Below are positions 52,703-60,861 of a DNA stretch of 64,000 nucleotides, piece by piece. The notes beneath the pieces were generated by a model that saw nothing but the letters and a program-made list of their open reading frames with translations, made no database searches and was not told the DNA's origin. The stretch comes from Sedimentibacter sp. GTDB taxonomy: Bacteria > Bacillota > Clostridia > Tissierellales > Sedimentibacteraceae. The stretch covers positions 62,001 through 126,000 of the forward strand of contig JAHDLA010000003.1 in assembly GCA_018436705.1 (NCBI GenBank), read 5' to 3'. A program made the position numbers and the translations under genes. Within the stretch, counting starts at the first letter, position 1, and each line of letters begins with the position of its first letter.

Positions 52703-53091
52703 TGCCTAATAAAACAGAAGCTTTTTTTGTTAAAAATATGCTTGTCAAGAAAACCGAAAATTCTGAGGAAAGCGGGAATGTAGATGTAAGTGTTTTTACA
52801 GCATTGGGAGCACTTCCAATTAAAAACGCATCCGTTTCAATATATATGTGGAATGAAGAGAATGAAAGAACGCTTATACGCCAAGTAAAAACAAATGATA
52901 GTGGGAAAGCTCCAACAATAAACCTGCCTGTATTGAATAATATGGAAACACCTACAGAGAATGGTTCTTCAGAGTATCATCTTGTTATTGAATCGCCGGG
53001 ATATCATACAATCATTGTTATAGATGTAGAAATATATCCTGATATAGCAACACAATTTAATATAAATCTAACTCCGGTTCCCAGAAAGTAG
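52702..53091 (+). CDS. Second beta-sandwich protein, paralogue of the first gene
   Basis: 129 residues. After about 28 polar residues comes a single CarboxypepD_reg-like domain (NVDVSVFTALGALPIKNASVSIYMW, TNDSGKAPTINLPVL, IDVEIYPDIATQFNINLTPV) that lines up strand for strand with the domain of the operon's first protein. It therefore arose by duplication, without the Pro/Glu linker. No signal peptide. The start ATG overlaps the stop of the SpoIID-like gene; its GGAGGTCAATA site lies inside that gene. Function unknown. Confidence 0.75.
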   Translation: MPNKTEAFFVKNMLVKKTENSEESGNVDVSVFTALGALPIKNASVSIYMWNEENERTLIRQVKTNDSGKAPTINLPVLNNMETPTENGSSEYHLVIESPGYHTIIVIDVEIYPDIATQFNINLTPVPRK

Positions 53092-53146
53092 AAGAAAAAT
53101 AAATGAGATACCAGTGCCAGCTAATGTATATATAAAGGAGGTAAAA

Positions 53147-53674
53147 ATGAAAAGTAAGTTAGACGCTGTGAAAGCTGCAAATCCTGTTCTGGAAATACAA
53201 TTTAAATTGAGAGATATTTCTAATATACATCAAGATATCCCTAAAGTACTGCCAACCGGAAAATTTAACAGAGAAACCGAACTTGCAGTAAAGAAATTTC
53301 AAAAAAAATTTGATCTCCCCGTTACCGGAAAGGTTGACTTTTCTACATGGAGCACTCTCAATAAGGAACATACGAACTGCATGCACTGTATCAATACTCC
53401 AAGCCCGGTATGTTGCTTTCCAAAAAATGTTCAGTCATACAAGCGAGTCGACAATTGCAATTTAATTTATATATTACAAATAATACTAAAAAACTATCAT
53501 AAAAAATATAAAAATTATCCAGATATTGATTTGAACGGAGTATTTGATGAACGAACCGAAGAAGCTGTTAAAATGTTCCAAAGGTCAAGCTACTTGCTTG
53601 AAACCGGAAAATTAGACAGACAAACATGGAATTTACTTAATAAAATACATGAGATATGCAATCTGTATGAATAG
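53147..53674 (+). CDS. Double peptidoglycan-binding-domain protein with Cys-rich linker
   Basis: 175 residues from the ATG at 53147 (AAAGGAGGTAAAA upstream; the frame is open to a GTG at 53114). Two PG_binding_1 repeats (about 10-70 and 100-170; FDLPVTGKVDFSTWSTLNKE and LLETGKLDRQTWNLLNKI). They are joined by a linker with five Cys (CMHCINTPSPVCC onward) that could bind metal or cross-link. No catalytic domain or signal peptide. Last gene of the operon, probably anchoring to cortex or wall peptidoglycan. Confidence 0.8.
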   Translation: MKSKLDAVKAANPVLEIQFKLRDISNIHQDIPKVLPTGKFNRETELAVKKFQKKFDLPVTGKVDFSTWSTLNKEHTNCMHCINTPSPVCCFPKNVQSYKRVDNCNLIYILQIILKNYHKKYKNYPDIDLNGVFDERTEEAVKMFQRSSYLLETGKLDRQTWNLLNKIHEICNLYE

Positions 53675-53698
53675 TATTAATATGAATCATCGATAAAT

Positions 53699-53719
53699 AA
53701 GACCGCTTTACACGGTCTT
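53699..53719. terminator. Terminator of the SpoIID-like operon
   Basis: Perfect 7-bp stem AAGACCG (53699-53705) / CGGTCTT (53713-53719) with A/T-rich tails on both strands. It also serves the leftward small ORF. Confidence 0.7.
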
Positions 53720-53733
53720 ATTTATTTACAAAC

Positions 53734-53862
53734 TTACTTATTTTTTTCCCAGGCAATTAAAACAATGTCTCTGCCTAATTCCATTTTCATTTGTTCTTCC
53801 ATGCGTTTGAAATATTCGCAGTCATTTTCCTTCATTTTAGCTATGCAGTAATTTTTATCCAT
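53734..53862 (-). CDS. 42-residue small protein, unknown function
   Basis: Translates from ATG 53862 as MDKNYCIAKMKENDCEYFKR, then MEEQMKMELGRDIVLIAW and a Lys-rich end. It has two cysteines, charged helix character and a conserved-looking IVLIAWEK C-terminus. A GGAGG lies upstream but rather far (13 nt). The stop is followed by the 53699-53719 hairpin. Too short for family assignment; reported because codon use and terminator placement look real. Confidence 0.5.
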   Translation of the reverse strand: MDKNYCIAKMKENDCEYFKRMEEQMKMELGRDIVLIAWEKNK

Positions 53863-53960
53863 AGTTAAACCATTACCTCCATTGTAAGCAAGACTGATTA
53901 TCAGTCTTTTTTTAGTTTAATCAATATGATATAAAATATTCAGCACAACATTCATTTGGA

Positions 53961-54536
53961 TTAATCTTCCCTGAAAACAATTTTTCCGTTCTTCATTTCT
54001 TCTACAATTGCAAGGCTTTTTAAATTAAAGCCTTCATTTCTTAAATAGCTCCCGCCCTTTTGAAATCCTTTTTCTATGGCAATGCCGATGCCTTCAACAG
54101 ACGCACCACTTTCATTCACCAGCTTAATCAAACTTTTCATAGCATTTCCTTCTGCAAGGAAGTCATCTATTATAAGCAATTTATCTTCGCTATTTAAGTA
54201 TTTTTTGCTTATCATGATACTATATTCCTTATTCTTTGTGTAAGAAAAAACTTTTCCGTTATATATGTCCTTATCTAAATTAAGGCTTTCAGTTTTTTTT
54301 GCAAAAACAACCGGAACGTTAAAGCACAATGCAGCCATCGAAGCTATTGCAATACCACTTACTTCAATTGTCAATATTTTCGTTATATCCCTGTCTTTAA
54401 AAAGCCTGTGCAGCTCTTCTCCCATTTCGTATAAGAAGCCTATATCAAGCTGATGATTCAAGAAGCTGTCAACCTTCAGAACATTGCCTTCCCTTATTTC
54501 ACCGCGGTCTATTATCATTTTCTTTAATTTATCCAT
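53961..54536 (-). CDS. xpt: Xanthine phosphoribosyltransferase
   Basis: 191 residues from the ATG at 54536 (GAGG 6 nt upstream). Type I PRTase: PRPP loop LLIIDDFLAEGNAMKSL (about 122-138), flexible region KKTESLNLDKDIYNG and a dimer segment SGIAIASMAALCFNVPVVFAKK. Salvages xanthine to XMP in the cytoplasm. I checked the 130 bp upstream for a purine riboswitch, usual for xpt in Bacillus, and found none. Monocistronic. Confidence 0.94.
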   Translation of the reverse strand: MDKLKKMIIDRGEIREGNVLKVDSFLNHQLDIGFLYEMGEELHRLFKDRDITKILTIEVSGIAIASMAALCFNVPVVFAKKTESLNLDKDIYNGKVFSYTKNKEYSIMISKKYLNSEDKLLIIDDFLAEGNAMKSLIKLVNESGASVEGIGIAIEKGFQKGGSYLRNEGFNLKSLAIVEEMKNGKIVFRED

Positions 54537-54667
54537 AGCCATCCTCAAATTAAATTATGTATTACAAGCTGTTATAAATAATTATATTATCAAAACTATG
54601 CACATAAATCAAGGCAAACCGAAAAATATAAATCATTTTCTTTCTTGTTTTGCGTAATTTACGGATT

Positions 54668-55531
54668 TTACCTTTTTTCTCCCATAAATACGAGGCATAT
54701 CATCCCTGGTCCGGTGTGCGATCCAATTATAGGTCCTATATTATTAATAACCACATCTTTTACCTTAACCCTTTCCATAACCAATTCTTTCAGATGCTCC
54801 GCGTCTTCAGCACAATCAGCATGGTTTATAAAAACCACTTGCTCTTCTGGGGTTTCAATCAATTGAAGTTTATCAAGCAATTCTTTCAGTGCTTTTTTTC
54901 TTCCTCTTATTTTTTTGATAATATTTAATTTTCCTTCGTCATCTACATTGAGCATAGGCTTGACATCAAGCATGCTTCCTACTGCAGCAGCGGCAGCAGA
55001 TATCCTACCGCCCCTTTTTAAATGATCCAGACTGTCAATAATAAACCAATGGTTGGATCTAAGTTTATTGTTTTCAACCCACTCAATAATTTCGCCATAT
55101 GATTTTCCATTTTTTAAAAGATTATTGGCATAAAAAACTATTGCGCCCAGGCCTATGGAAGCACTTTTCGAATCAATTACCGCAATATTCGCATCAGGAA
55201 TTTCATCAAGTATATTATTTCTGGCAAGTATGGAGTTATTGAATGTTTGGCTCAGAGCCGAAGAAAACCCTATATAAATAATTGCTTTTCCTTCATCTAT
55301 ATATCTTCTAAATACTTTTTCAAAGTTATACACAGATATTTGTGAAGTCGAAGGCATTGCTCCATGCCTCAGCTCATCATAAAATCTATCATAGCTGAGA
55401 GATTTTCCAAAATCATCAACATATCCTTTTTCTCCTATAGTATATGGGAAAGGTATAGCTTCCAAACCATTCTCATCTAAATATTCTCGCGACAAATCAC
55501 AGCTTGAGTCTGTTAAAATAATAGTATTCAT
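54668..55531 (-). CDS. DegV-family fatty-acid-binding protein
   Basis: 287 residues from the ATG at 55531 (AAGGGG 9 nt upstream). DegV fold: TIILTDSSCDLSREYL at the N-terminus, MPSTSQISVYNFEKVF (about residue 60), then VIDSKSASIGLG, and LKRGGRISAAAAAVGSMLDVKPML in the second domain. The C-terminus GPIIGSHTGPGMICLVFMG is the family ending. Binds fatty acids, some acting as FakB in phospholipid synthesis. No fakA gene is nearby. Confidence 0.92.
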   Translation of the reverse strand: MNTIILTDSSCDLSREYLDENGLEAIPFPYTIGEKGYVDDFGKSLSYDRFYDELRHGAMPSTSQISVYNFEKVFRRYIDEGKAIIYIGFSSALSQTFNNSILARNNILDEIPDANIAVIDSKSASIGLGAIVFYANNLLKNGKSYGEIIEWVENNKLRSNHWFIIDSLDHLKRGGRISAAAAAVGSMLDVKPMLNVDDEGKLNIIKKIRGRKKALKELLDKLQLIETPEEQVVFINHADCAEDAEHLKELVMERVKVKDVVINNIGPIIGSHTGPGMICLVFMGEKR

Positions 55532-55652
55532 CAATAATTTCCCCTTCTAAATCATATCGTCATTTATGTAAATTCACTTTAGTAATATCTCTATTATAAA
55601 GTAAATTTCATAATTTGAAAACTATTTATTATTTTATATGAATTCCTGACAT

Positions 55653-55690
55653 AAAAAAACAGCATAGTCTGTAAATCAGATATACTGTAT
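55653..55690 (-). terminator. Terminator of the phn operon
   Basis: Imperfect stem ACAGCATAGTCTG (from 55660) / CAGATATACTGT (from 55677), followed on the minus strand by seven Ts (55653-55659). It lies about 20 bp beyond the last gene. Confidence 0.75.
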
Positions 55691-55712
55691 TAAGTCAAAA
55701 CATAAATTATAT

Positions 55713-56492
55713 TTATTTTTTATATTTAAGTATCTCCTCCAGCAAATTTTCATTTTGTGCCGCTATAACCAGAGTATTTGATAAAGGACTTCTTTCATTT
55801 TTATATTTTAACATATAGCAACAGCCTCCGCACTCCTTCAATATAATGTTCCCGGCTGCATAATCCCATACTGCCAATTTAGCGGAAATATATACATGTA
55901 TTTTATTCATTGCAATGTCACAAAGTCGCAACGACGCGCAGCCTAAATGTCTGTGTTCCATACTATCACTACATAGCTCTGTAATATCTACATTGACTAG
56001 CGATTTTATTTTTTCGCTGCTCTTTAAATTAACATCCAAAATACTGTGTTCAAGGTTTTTGGGCGCAGAAATTTCAATTTTTTCATTATTCAAATATGCA
56101 CCTTTCCCTGCTATTCCAAGATACAGCATATCTTCATACACATCGTAAACCATACCAAAAACAGGATTTCCAAGCTCATAATAAGCAATTGAAATAGCAT
56201 AATTTTTTTGTTCAGTTATAAAATTAAGTGTCCCGTCTATGGGATCAATAATCCAGCATTTATCTCCCTCAACAGGAGCCACGGTACTTTCCTCTGTTAT
56301 AAAAACATCTTCGGGAAATTTTTCGTGAATCCTTGATACCAAGAACTCTTCATTTTCCTTATCCACATTGGTAACCAAGTCCGAAAGGCCTGTTTTAACC
56401 GAAACTGTAATATCATGGCTTAATCTACTTTTTATGAATTCTCCTGCTTCACAAACAATTTCCGTGCAGTAATTTATCTTTTCATCAAATAT
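55713..56492 (-). CDS. Inositol-monophosphatase-family phosphatase, last gene of the phn operon; start codon unusual
   Basis: Metal-dependent phosphatase of the IMPase/SuhB/CysQ fold: TEESTVAP, WIIDPIDGTLNFITEQ and the late motif AVWDYAAGNII. The usual N-terminal helix (EIVCEAGEFIKSRL, then GLSDLVTNVDKENEEFL) is in frame but has no ATG, GTG or TTG before it. The first canonical start is a TTG at 56378, inside the domain. An AUA at 56492 lies 7 nt after GAGGTG and gives 259 residues, the normal length. It overlaps the PHP gene by 19 nt. Substrate unknown; a phn-pathway sugar phosphate is possible. Confidence 0.72.
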   Translation of the reverse strand: MFDEKINYCTEIVCEAGEFIKSRLSHDITVSVKTGLSDLVTNVDKENEEFLVSRIHEKFPEDVFITEESTVAPVEGDKCWIIDPIDGTLNFITEQKNYAISIAYYELGNPVFGMVYDVYEDMLYLGIAGKGAYLNNEKIEISAPKNLEHSILDVNLKSSEKIKSLVNVDITELCSDSMEHRHLGCASLRLCDIAMNKIHVYISAKLAVWDYAAGNIILKECGGCCYMLKYKNERSPLSNTLVIAAQNENLLEEILKYKK

Positions 56493-57292
56493 TCTAACAC
56501 ACCTCTTTCATTTATAAATTCATTTGAATTTCCTATAGGAGGCTCGCTGCCGTAATATCCATGATAATCACTCCCACCGGTCTCTATCAATCTGTACTCT
56601 TTAGCTAATGCGTTGCAGTTTTTAATCATATCACTGTCATGAGCGCTGTGATATGTTTCAAGTCCCATAAGTCCACATTCAGTATATCTGCCTATTTCTC
56701 CCAGGCAGCCACTGATGGCTGGATGTGCAACAACAGGTATGGCTCCGGACTTGGCAATAGAATCTATTACCTCTTCAGTATCTGCGAAGTCCTGTGCCAT
56801 ACAACATATCCCACCGTTTTTAAATAATTTTTTATATAAATCGCCGTAAAGCTTGTCAGTATATCCCTTACAAATCAATACTGACATAATGTGCTGCTTA
56901 TATATGGACAATGAGCCAGAAGCTTTATGCTCAACTTCTTTCAAGTTTATATCATATCCTGCTTCTTGCAAAGCTTTGATTTGCTCCTCGCTTATCTGCT
57001 GCATATGCTTTAAGTTATCTGAACATATATCTGATAATTTTTGAGGAAACTGCTTAAAACCATAACCTAGAATGTGCACTCTTTTCCCTGTTTTGTGATC
57101 AACGGTACTTACCTCTATTGATGAAATTACAGTTAATTCTTTGCACTCAGGTATGCTTTTATGGTAATAGTCATGGTCTGTTATTGCTATGGCTATCATT
57201 TTATTGGCTGTGGCTTGTCGGACTACTTCCACCAAGCTGTCCGAGCCATCACTGGTTGTTGTGTGTATGTGTAAATCAACAGAATTCATCAT
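56474..57292 (-). CDS. phnPP: PHP-domain phosphoesterase, probable phosphoribosyl cyclic phosphate diphosphodiesterase
   Basis: 272 residues with the PHP metal-binding pattern: DLHIHTTTSDGSDS (HxH at 8-10), TDHDYYH, a GxxPVVAHP-like VVAHPAISG and GGSDYHG near the C-terminus. In C-P lyase operons lacking phnP this family is PhnPP, which cleaves 5-phosphoribosyl 1,2-cyclic phosphate to ribose 5-phosphate and phosphate, replacing PhnP (and the need for PhnN). That assignment rests on context and known family. ATGA overlap with phnL. Confidence 0.8.
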   Translation of the reverse strand: MMNSVDLHIHTTTSDGSDSLVEVVRQATANKMIAIAITDHDYYHKSIPECKELTVISSIEVSTVDHKTGKRVHILGYGFKQFPQKLSDICSDNLKHMQQISEEQIKALQEAGYDINLKEVEHKASGSLSIYKQHIMSVLICKGYTDKLYGDLYKKLFKNGGICCMAQDFADTEEVIDSIAKSGAIPVVAHPAISGCLGEIGRYTECGLMGLETYHSAHDSDMIKNCNALAKEYRLIETGGSDYHGYYGSEPPIGNSNEFINERGVLEYLMKR

Positions 57293-57993
57293 AAAGAAAT
57301 TGCTCCTTCTTCCATATTGAACTCATGATCACACAATCCCTCCATAAATTCCAAGTCATGAAATATGCCCACCATGGTGCATCCCTCATTTTTCAGCTGC
57401 ATAATTAAATCTCTTACTTTCATTTTATTCGCTTTGTCAAGAGAAGCTGTAGGTTCGTCAAGCAACAGAAGCCTTGGCTTTTTCACCATAGCCATAGCTA
57501 TGTTCAATCTGAGTTTCTCTCCACCTGAAAAGGAATTAGGATACACGTCCCAAAGTTTTCTGTCCAATTCAAAATAATCAAGAATACTCTCTCCCTCAGA
57601 CTGTGCTTTCTCATAATCATTTGTAACCTTGAAAACTTCCTGTTTAACCAGTTCATATGCAGTAATTCTTGGAAGAACGCTTAAAAATTGTGATACATAC
57701 GCAATTTCGTATTTTCTTAAGTTTATTATTTCCCTTTCGTGGGCTTTGCATAAATCAATTACTCCGTACCTGGAAGAATCATACAGTATTTTCCCCTGTT
57801 GCGGGCAATTTGTTCTGTATATGCATTTTAAAATAGTGGTTTTTCCACTACCGCTTTTCCCGGTTATGCCCATAAACTCTCCTTTATTTACGGAAAAGTT
57901 TATATTTTGGCACGCCGGTATTGTTTTATTGTTGTGATGAATTTTATAATTTTTAGTGAGCCCTTCTATTTTAATAAGAAAACTATCTTTCAT
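57289..57993 (-). CDS. phnL: PhnL, C-P lyase complex ATP-binding subunit
   Basis: 234 residues from the ATG at 57993 (AAAGGTG 8 nt upstream; an ATG at 58011 overlapping the phnM stop is possible). ABC-type domain: GKSGSGKTT, signature FSGGEKLRLNIAMAM, Walker B LLLLDEPTASLD, H-loop FHDLEFM. Assists assembly and activity of the PhnGHIJ core rather than transport. ATGA overlap with the PHP gene. Confidence 0.93.
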   Translation of the reverse strand: MKDSFLIKIEGLTKNYKIHHNNKTIPACQNINFSVNKGEFMGITGKSGSGKTTILKCIYRTNCPQQGKILYDSSRYGVIDLCKAHEREIINLRKYEIAYVSQFLSVLPRITAYELVKQEVFKVTNDYEKAQSEGESILDYFELDRKLWDVYPNSFSGGEKLRLNIAMAMVKKPRLLLLDEPTASLDKANKMKVRDLIMQLKNEGCTMVGIFHDLEFMEGLCDHEFNMEEGAISL

Positions 57994-58007
57994 TGCATAT
58001 TCACCTT

Positions 58008-59177
58008 TCATATTCTGTTTTCCATCCTGAACACCATGGTCCCATTCACAAATCCGTGAGTTATAAAGGGAATATTATCAGGAAGCCTTTTTACTATTAT
58101 TAAATCCGCTTTTTTGCCTTTTTCAATAGAACCTGTTTCATCTCCCATCCCAACAGCCCTTGCCGGATTAATCGTAACGCAATTGACTGCTTTGCTCAAA
58201 TCGTGTCCTAATTCATACAAGGTAAACACCGCATGAAGCAGCGATGAAGGGTAATAGTCCGAGCACAAAACGTCCACGACATCATTTTTTACTGCTTCCC
58301 GGGCTGAAAGATTTCCGTTATGGCTTTTTCCAATCAATACATTGGGTGCTCCGGCAACAGTGTGCATTCCTCTTTCCTTTGCATCTTTTGCTACTTCTAA
58401 ACTCAATGGAAATTCTGAAATACATGTGTGGAGCGAAGCAGCTACATCCAGTTTCTCAACACTGTCATCATCATGAGACGCAATTGCAATTCCTCTTTCA
58501 TATGCAATATCAGCTATTTTCTTTATTTTGTCATACGTCAGCTTAGGCGTCTGCTTAAGCTTGTTAATATAGGCATTAACTTGCTCTTCAGTCAAGCCCT
58601 CATCTACAATATAAGAAATTTTATACATTTCTATATCTCTGTATTGTCCCTGCCCCGGAGTATGATCCATAAAAGAAAGCAAGTCTACCTTTCCTGATTC
58701 AACAAAATCAATAACTTCTTGATAGGCATCTATATTGTCCAGTTCAAACCTTAAGTGAAATTTATTATTGATAATATGTGGGTTTTTGCGGCTTTTTTCT
58801 ATAAGATCAGAAATTTTTGCTACATTTTCGGATTTTCTAAGTATTTTTTTCCCGTAATTCTTTAATAATGAAATAGAATGAAACATTGTAGTAATGCCGT
58901 GTGAAATTAATTCTTTTTCCAATTCTTTCATAGCTATATCAAAATTTATCGTACTTGTAGCTCTTGGAGCTGCCGCCTGTTCTATATAATCGGAATGTAT
59001 GTCTATGAAACCGGGAAGAACAAAAGAATTTTTTGCATCTATGGTTTCGGTTACTAAACTATAATCAACCTTATCTTTTTCAACAATATCATAAATCAAA
59101 CCCTCTTTAATAAGAATGCTGTGATTCATAACTGTTTCCTTCTCAAGAACTATAACTCCGTTTTTTATTTCTATCAT
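58008..59177 (-). CDS. phnM: PhnM, ribose 1-methylphosphonate triphosphate diphosphatase
   Basis: 389 residues. Amidohydrolase-superfamily PhnM: metal-site segment GFIDIHSDYIEQAAAPR (about 58-74), DHTPGQGQYRD and IASHDDDSVEKL, and the family C-terminus MGDETGSIEKGKKADLIIV. Removes pyrophosphate from the PhnI product to give ribose 1-phosphonate 5-phosphate, the PhnJ substrate. Start ATG at 59177 after TAGGAGAGTATT. Confidence 0.95.
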   Translation of the reverse strand: MIEIKNGVIVLEKETVMNHSILIKEGLIYDIVEKDKVDYSLVTETIDAKNSFVLPGFIDIHSDYIEQAAAPRATSTINFDIAMKELEKELISHGITTMFHSISLLKNYGKKILRKSENVAKISDLIEKSRKNPHIINNKFHLRFELDNIDAYQEVIDFVESGKVDLLSFMDHTPGQGQYRDIEMYKISYIVDEGLTEEQVNAYINKLKQTPKLTYDKIKKIADIAYERGIAIASHDDDSVEKLDVAASLHTCISEFPLSLEVAKDAKERGMHTVAGAPNVLIGKSHNGNLSAREAVKNDVVDVLCSDYYPSSLLHAVFTLYELGHDLSKAVNCVTINPARAVGMGDETGSIEKGKKADLIIVKRLPDNIPFITHGFVNGTMVFRMENRI

Positions 59178-59186
59178 AATACTCTC

Positions 59187-60023
59187 CTACAATAATGAAT
59201 ATATAAGCTGCTGTGTATAAGGATGCTGAGGGTCCTCCAAAATCTGATCTGTTAGACCTGACTCTACAACCTCTCCCTTAAGCATTACCAGGGTGCGGTC
59301 TGCCAACATTCTTATTACTGATAAATCGTGAGAAACAATAATCATGCATACATTTCTTTCTCTCTGTATTTCTTTGATTAAATCAAGCACATCGGCCTGA
59401 ACAGATAAATCCAGTCCCGTAGTAATTTCATCCAAAAGAAGAATAGGCGGATTATTAGACAAAGCTTTTGCTATCTGAACTCTTTGCTGCATTCCTCCTG
59501 AAAAGTTTTCAGGGTTTTCTTTCATTCGTTCTTTTTGGATGCTTACCCTGCCCAATAGATTTATGCCGGTATCAAGTATAGTCTTAGTATTTTTTATGCC
59601 TGCAGCAAGACATTTTTCTGCAATATTTCCAACTGACGATATATTCATTCTAAGCCCTTGGTAAGGATTTTGGTAAATCATTCCAAATTTATAATCCCTT
59701 AAATATCTTTTATCCTGATTACTAGCCTTCAGCACATTAACACCATGATCTTTGCATTCTCTTATTGTTACTTCCCCGGAACTAGCCGGTATATCAAAAT
59801 ACAAGCACTTCATAAGGCTTGATTTTCCACTGCCTGATTCTCCTACTATGCCGAGTATTTCACCTTCATATACATCAAAGCTAATATCTCTGCACGCATA
59901 CACTGTGGAGCATTTCGGGCAATAATTTCCCGTAAGGTTATTCTGACTGTCTCTGCAATAACTGCATCCTTGGCCGAACTGCTTATATAAATGTTTTACG
60001 CTTATAACTGGTGATTCGTTCAT
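59187..60023 (-). CDS. phnK: PhnK, C-P lyase complex ATP-binding subunit with Cys-rich insert
   Basis: 278 residues. ABC domain with GESGSGKSS, signature FSGGMQQRVQIAKAL, Walker B ILLLDEITTGLD and H-loop IVSHDLSVIRM. Residues 20-44 hold Cys20, Cys23, Cys35, Cys38 and Cys44 (two CxxC pairs, YCPKC in the second), an insert absent from E. coli PhnK that could bind zinc. Binds PhnJ in the core complex. Starts 4 bp after phnJ; AAGAGGTAAATAA upstream. Confidence 0.94.
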   Translation of the reverse strand: MNESPVISVKHLYKQFGQGCSYCRDSQNNLTGNYCPKCSTVYACRDISFDVYEGEILGIVGESGSGKSSLMKCLYFDIPASSGEVTIRECKDHGVNVLKASNQDKRYLRDYKFGMIYQNPYQGLRMNISSVGNIAEKCLAAGIKNTKTILDTGINLLGRVSIQKERMKENPENFSGGMQQRVQIAKALSNNPPILLLDEITTGLDLSVQADVLDLIKEIQRERNVCMIIVSHDLSVIRMLADRTLVMLKGEVVESGLTDQILEDPQHPYTQQLIYSLL

Positions 60024-60027
60024 TTAT

Positions 60028-60861
60028 TTACCTCTTTTCTCTGATGCTCTTGCAGAAGCTTGTATCATTACAGCGGTATACAACTTCTCCGTCTTCTTTT
60101 ATAATTTCATCCATAAATACCCCGCTGCTACCGCACAGCTCGCACTTCTTATGAGAAAAATCTTCCGTCTTAAATGGCATATCCTCAAAATCAATACTTT
60201 CTACTTTTGTGTACGGTGGAATCGCATGTATTTTTTTCTCTCTTCCTGCTCCAAGCAAAATAAGAGCTGGGCAAAAATTTAGTTTTGGATTATCATATTT
60301 TGGAATTGGTGAAGGAACAGAAATGTATCTGTCATTAACCCTTATAGTATGGTCTGCACCAGTTGATATATTGCCATACTTCATTATTTGTTCAAAAAGA
60401 AGGAGCCACGCTCCGGTGTAATCTTGATTCGCATGCATTTGCTTGGTTTTTGCTTCGCTTTCCTCAAAGTTACGCAAAGGTTCAGGCAGCGGAACTTGCA
60501 AAACCATAAGTTGGTCTTCTCTGAGCTTAACTTCTGGTATCCTGTGACGTGATTGAATTATTGTAGCTTCATCAGTATATATTGTTTCCTTAATTCCGGT
60601 TGTTGCTTTTATAAATTTCTTAATAGACACCGCATTTACACTTTCGTCACTTCCCTGGTCTATAACCTTCAATACATCCTCAGGGCCTATGCATGCAAGA
60701 GTAATTTGCAATCCTCCGGTTCCCCATCCTCTTGCAATTGGCATTTCTCTTGATCCAAAAGGAACCTGGTATCCCGGTATAGAAACTGCTTTCAAAACAG
60801 CTCTTCTTATTTCGCGCTTTGAACCTTCGTCAAAAAAGGCAAAGTTATATTCTCTGTCCAT
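60028..60861 (-). CDS. phnJ: PhnJ, radical-SAM carbon-phosphorus lyase
   Basis: 277 residues. Catalytic subunit that splits the C-P bond of ribose 1-phosphonate 5-phosphate to yield the 1,2-cyclic phosphate and alkane. The 4Fe-4S/thiyl cysteines are all present: C240, C243, C264 and C270 (KKCELCG; YRCNDTSFC), matching the E. coli spacing. The GWGTGGLQITLACIGPEDVLKVIDQGSD region (begins about residue 45) is conserved. One-base overlap (TAATG) with phnI; AATGGAGGCAAAT ribosome site. Confidence 0.97.
   Translation of the reverse strand: MDREYNFAFFDEGSKREIRRAVLKAVSIPGYQVPFGSREMPIARGWGTGGLQITLACIGPEDVLKVIDQGSDESVNAVSIKKFIKATTGIKETIYTDEATIIQSRHRIPEVKLREDQLMVLQVPLPEPLRNFEESEAKTKQMHANQDYTGAWLLLFEQIMKYGNISTGADHTIRVNDRYISVPSPIPKYDNPKLNFCPALILLGAGREKKIHAIPPYTKVESIDFEDMPFKTEDFSHKKCELCGSSGVFMDEIIKEDGEVVYRCNDTSFCKSIREKR

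Noticed and set aside
54549..54667. Possible purine riboswitch ahead of xpt
   Set aside because: No three-way-junction core motifs were found in the leader; only AT-rich DNA.
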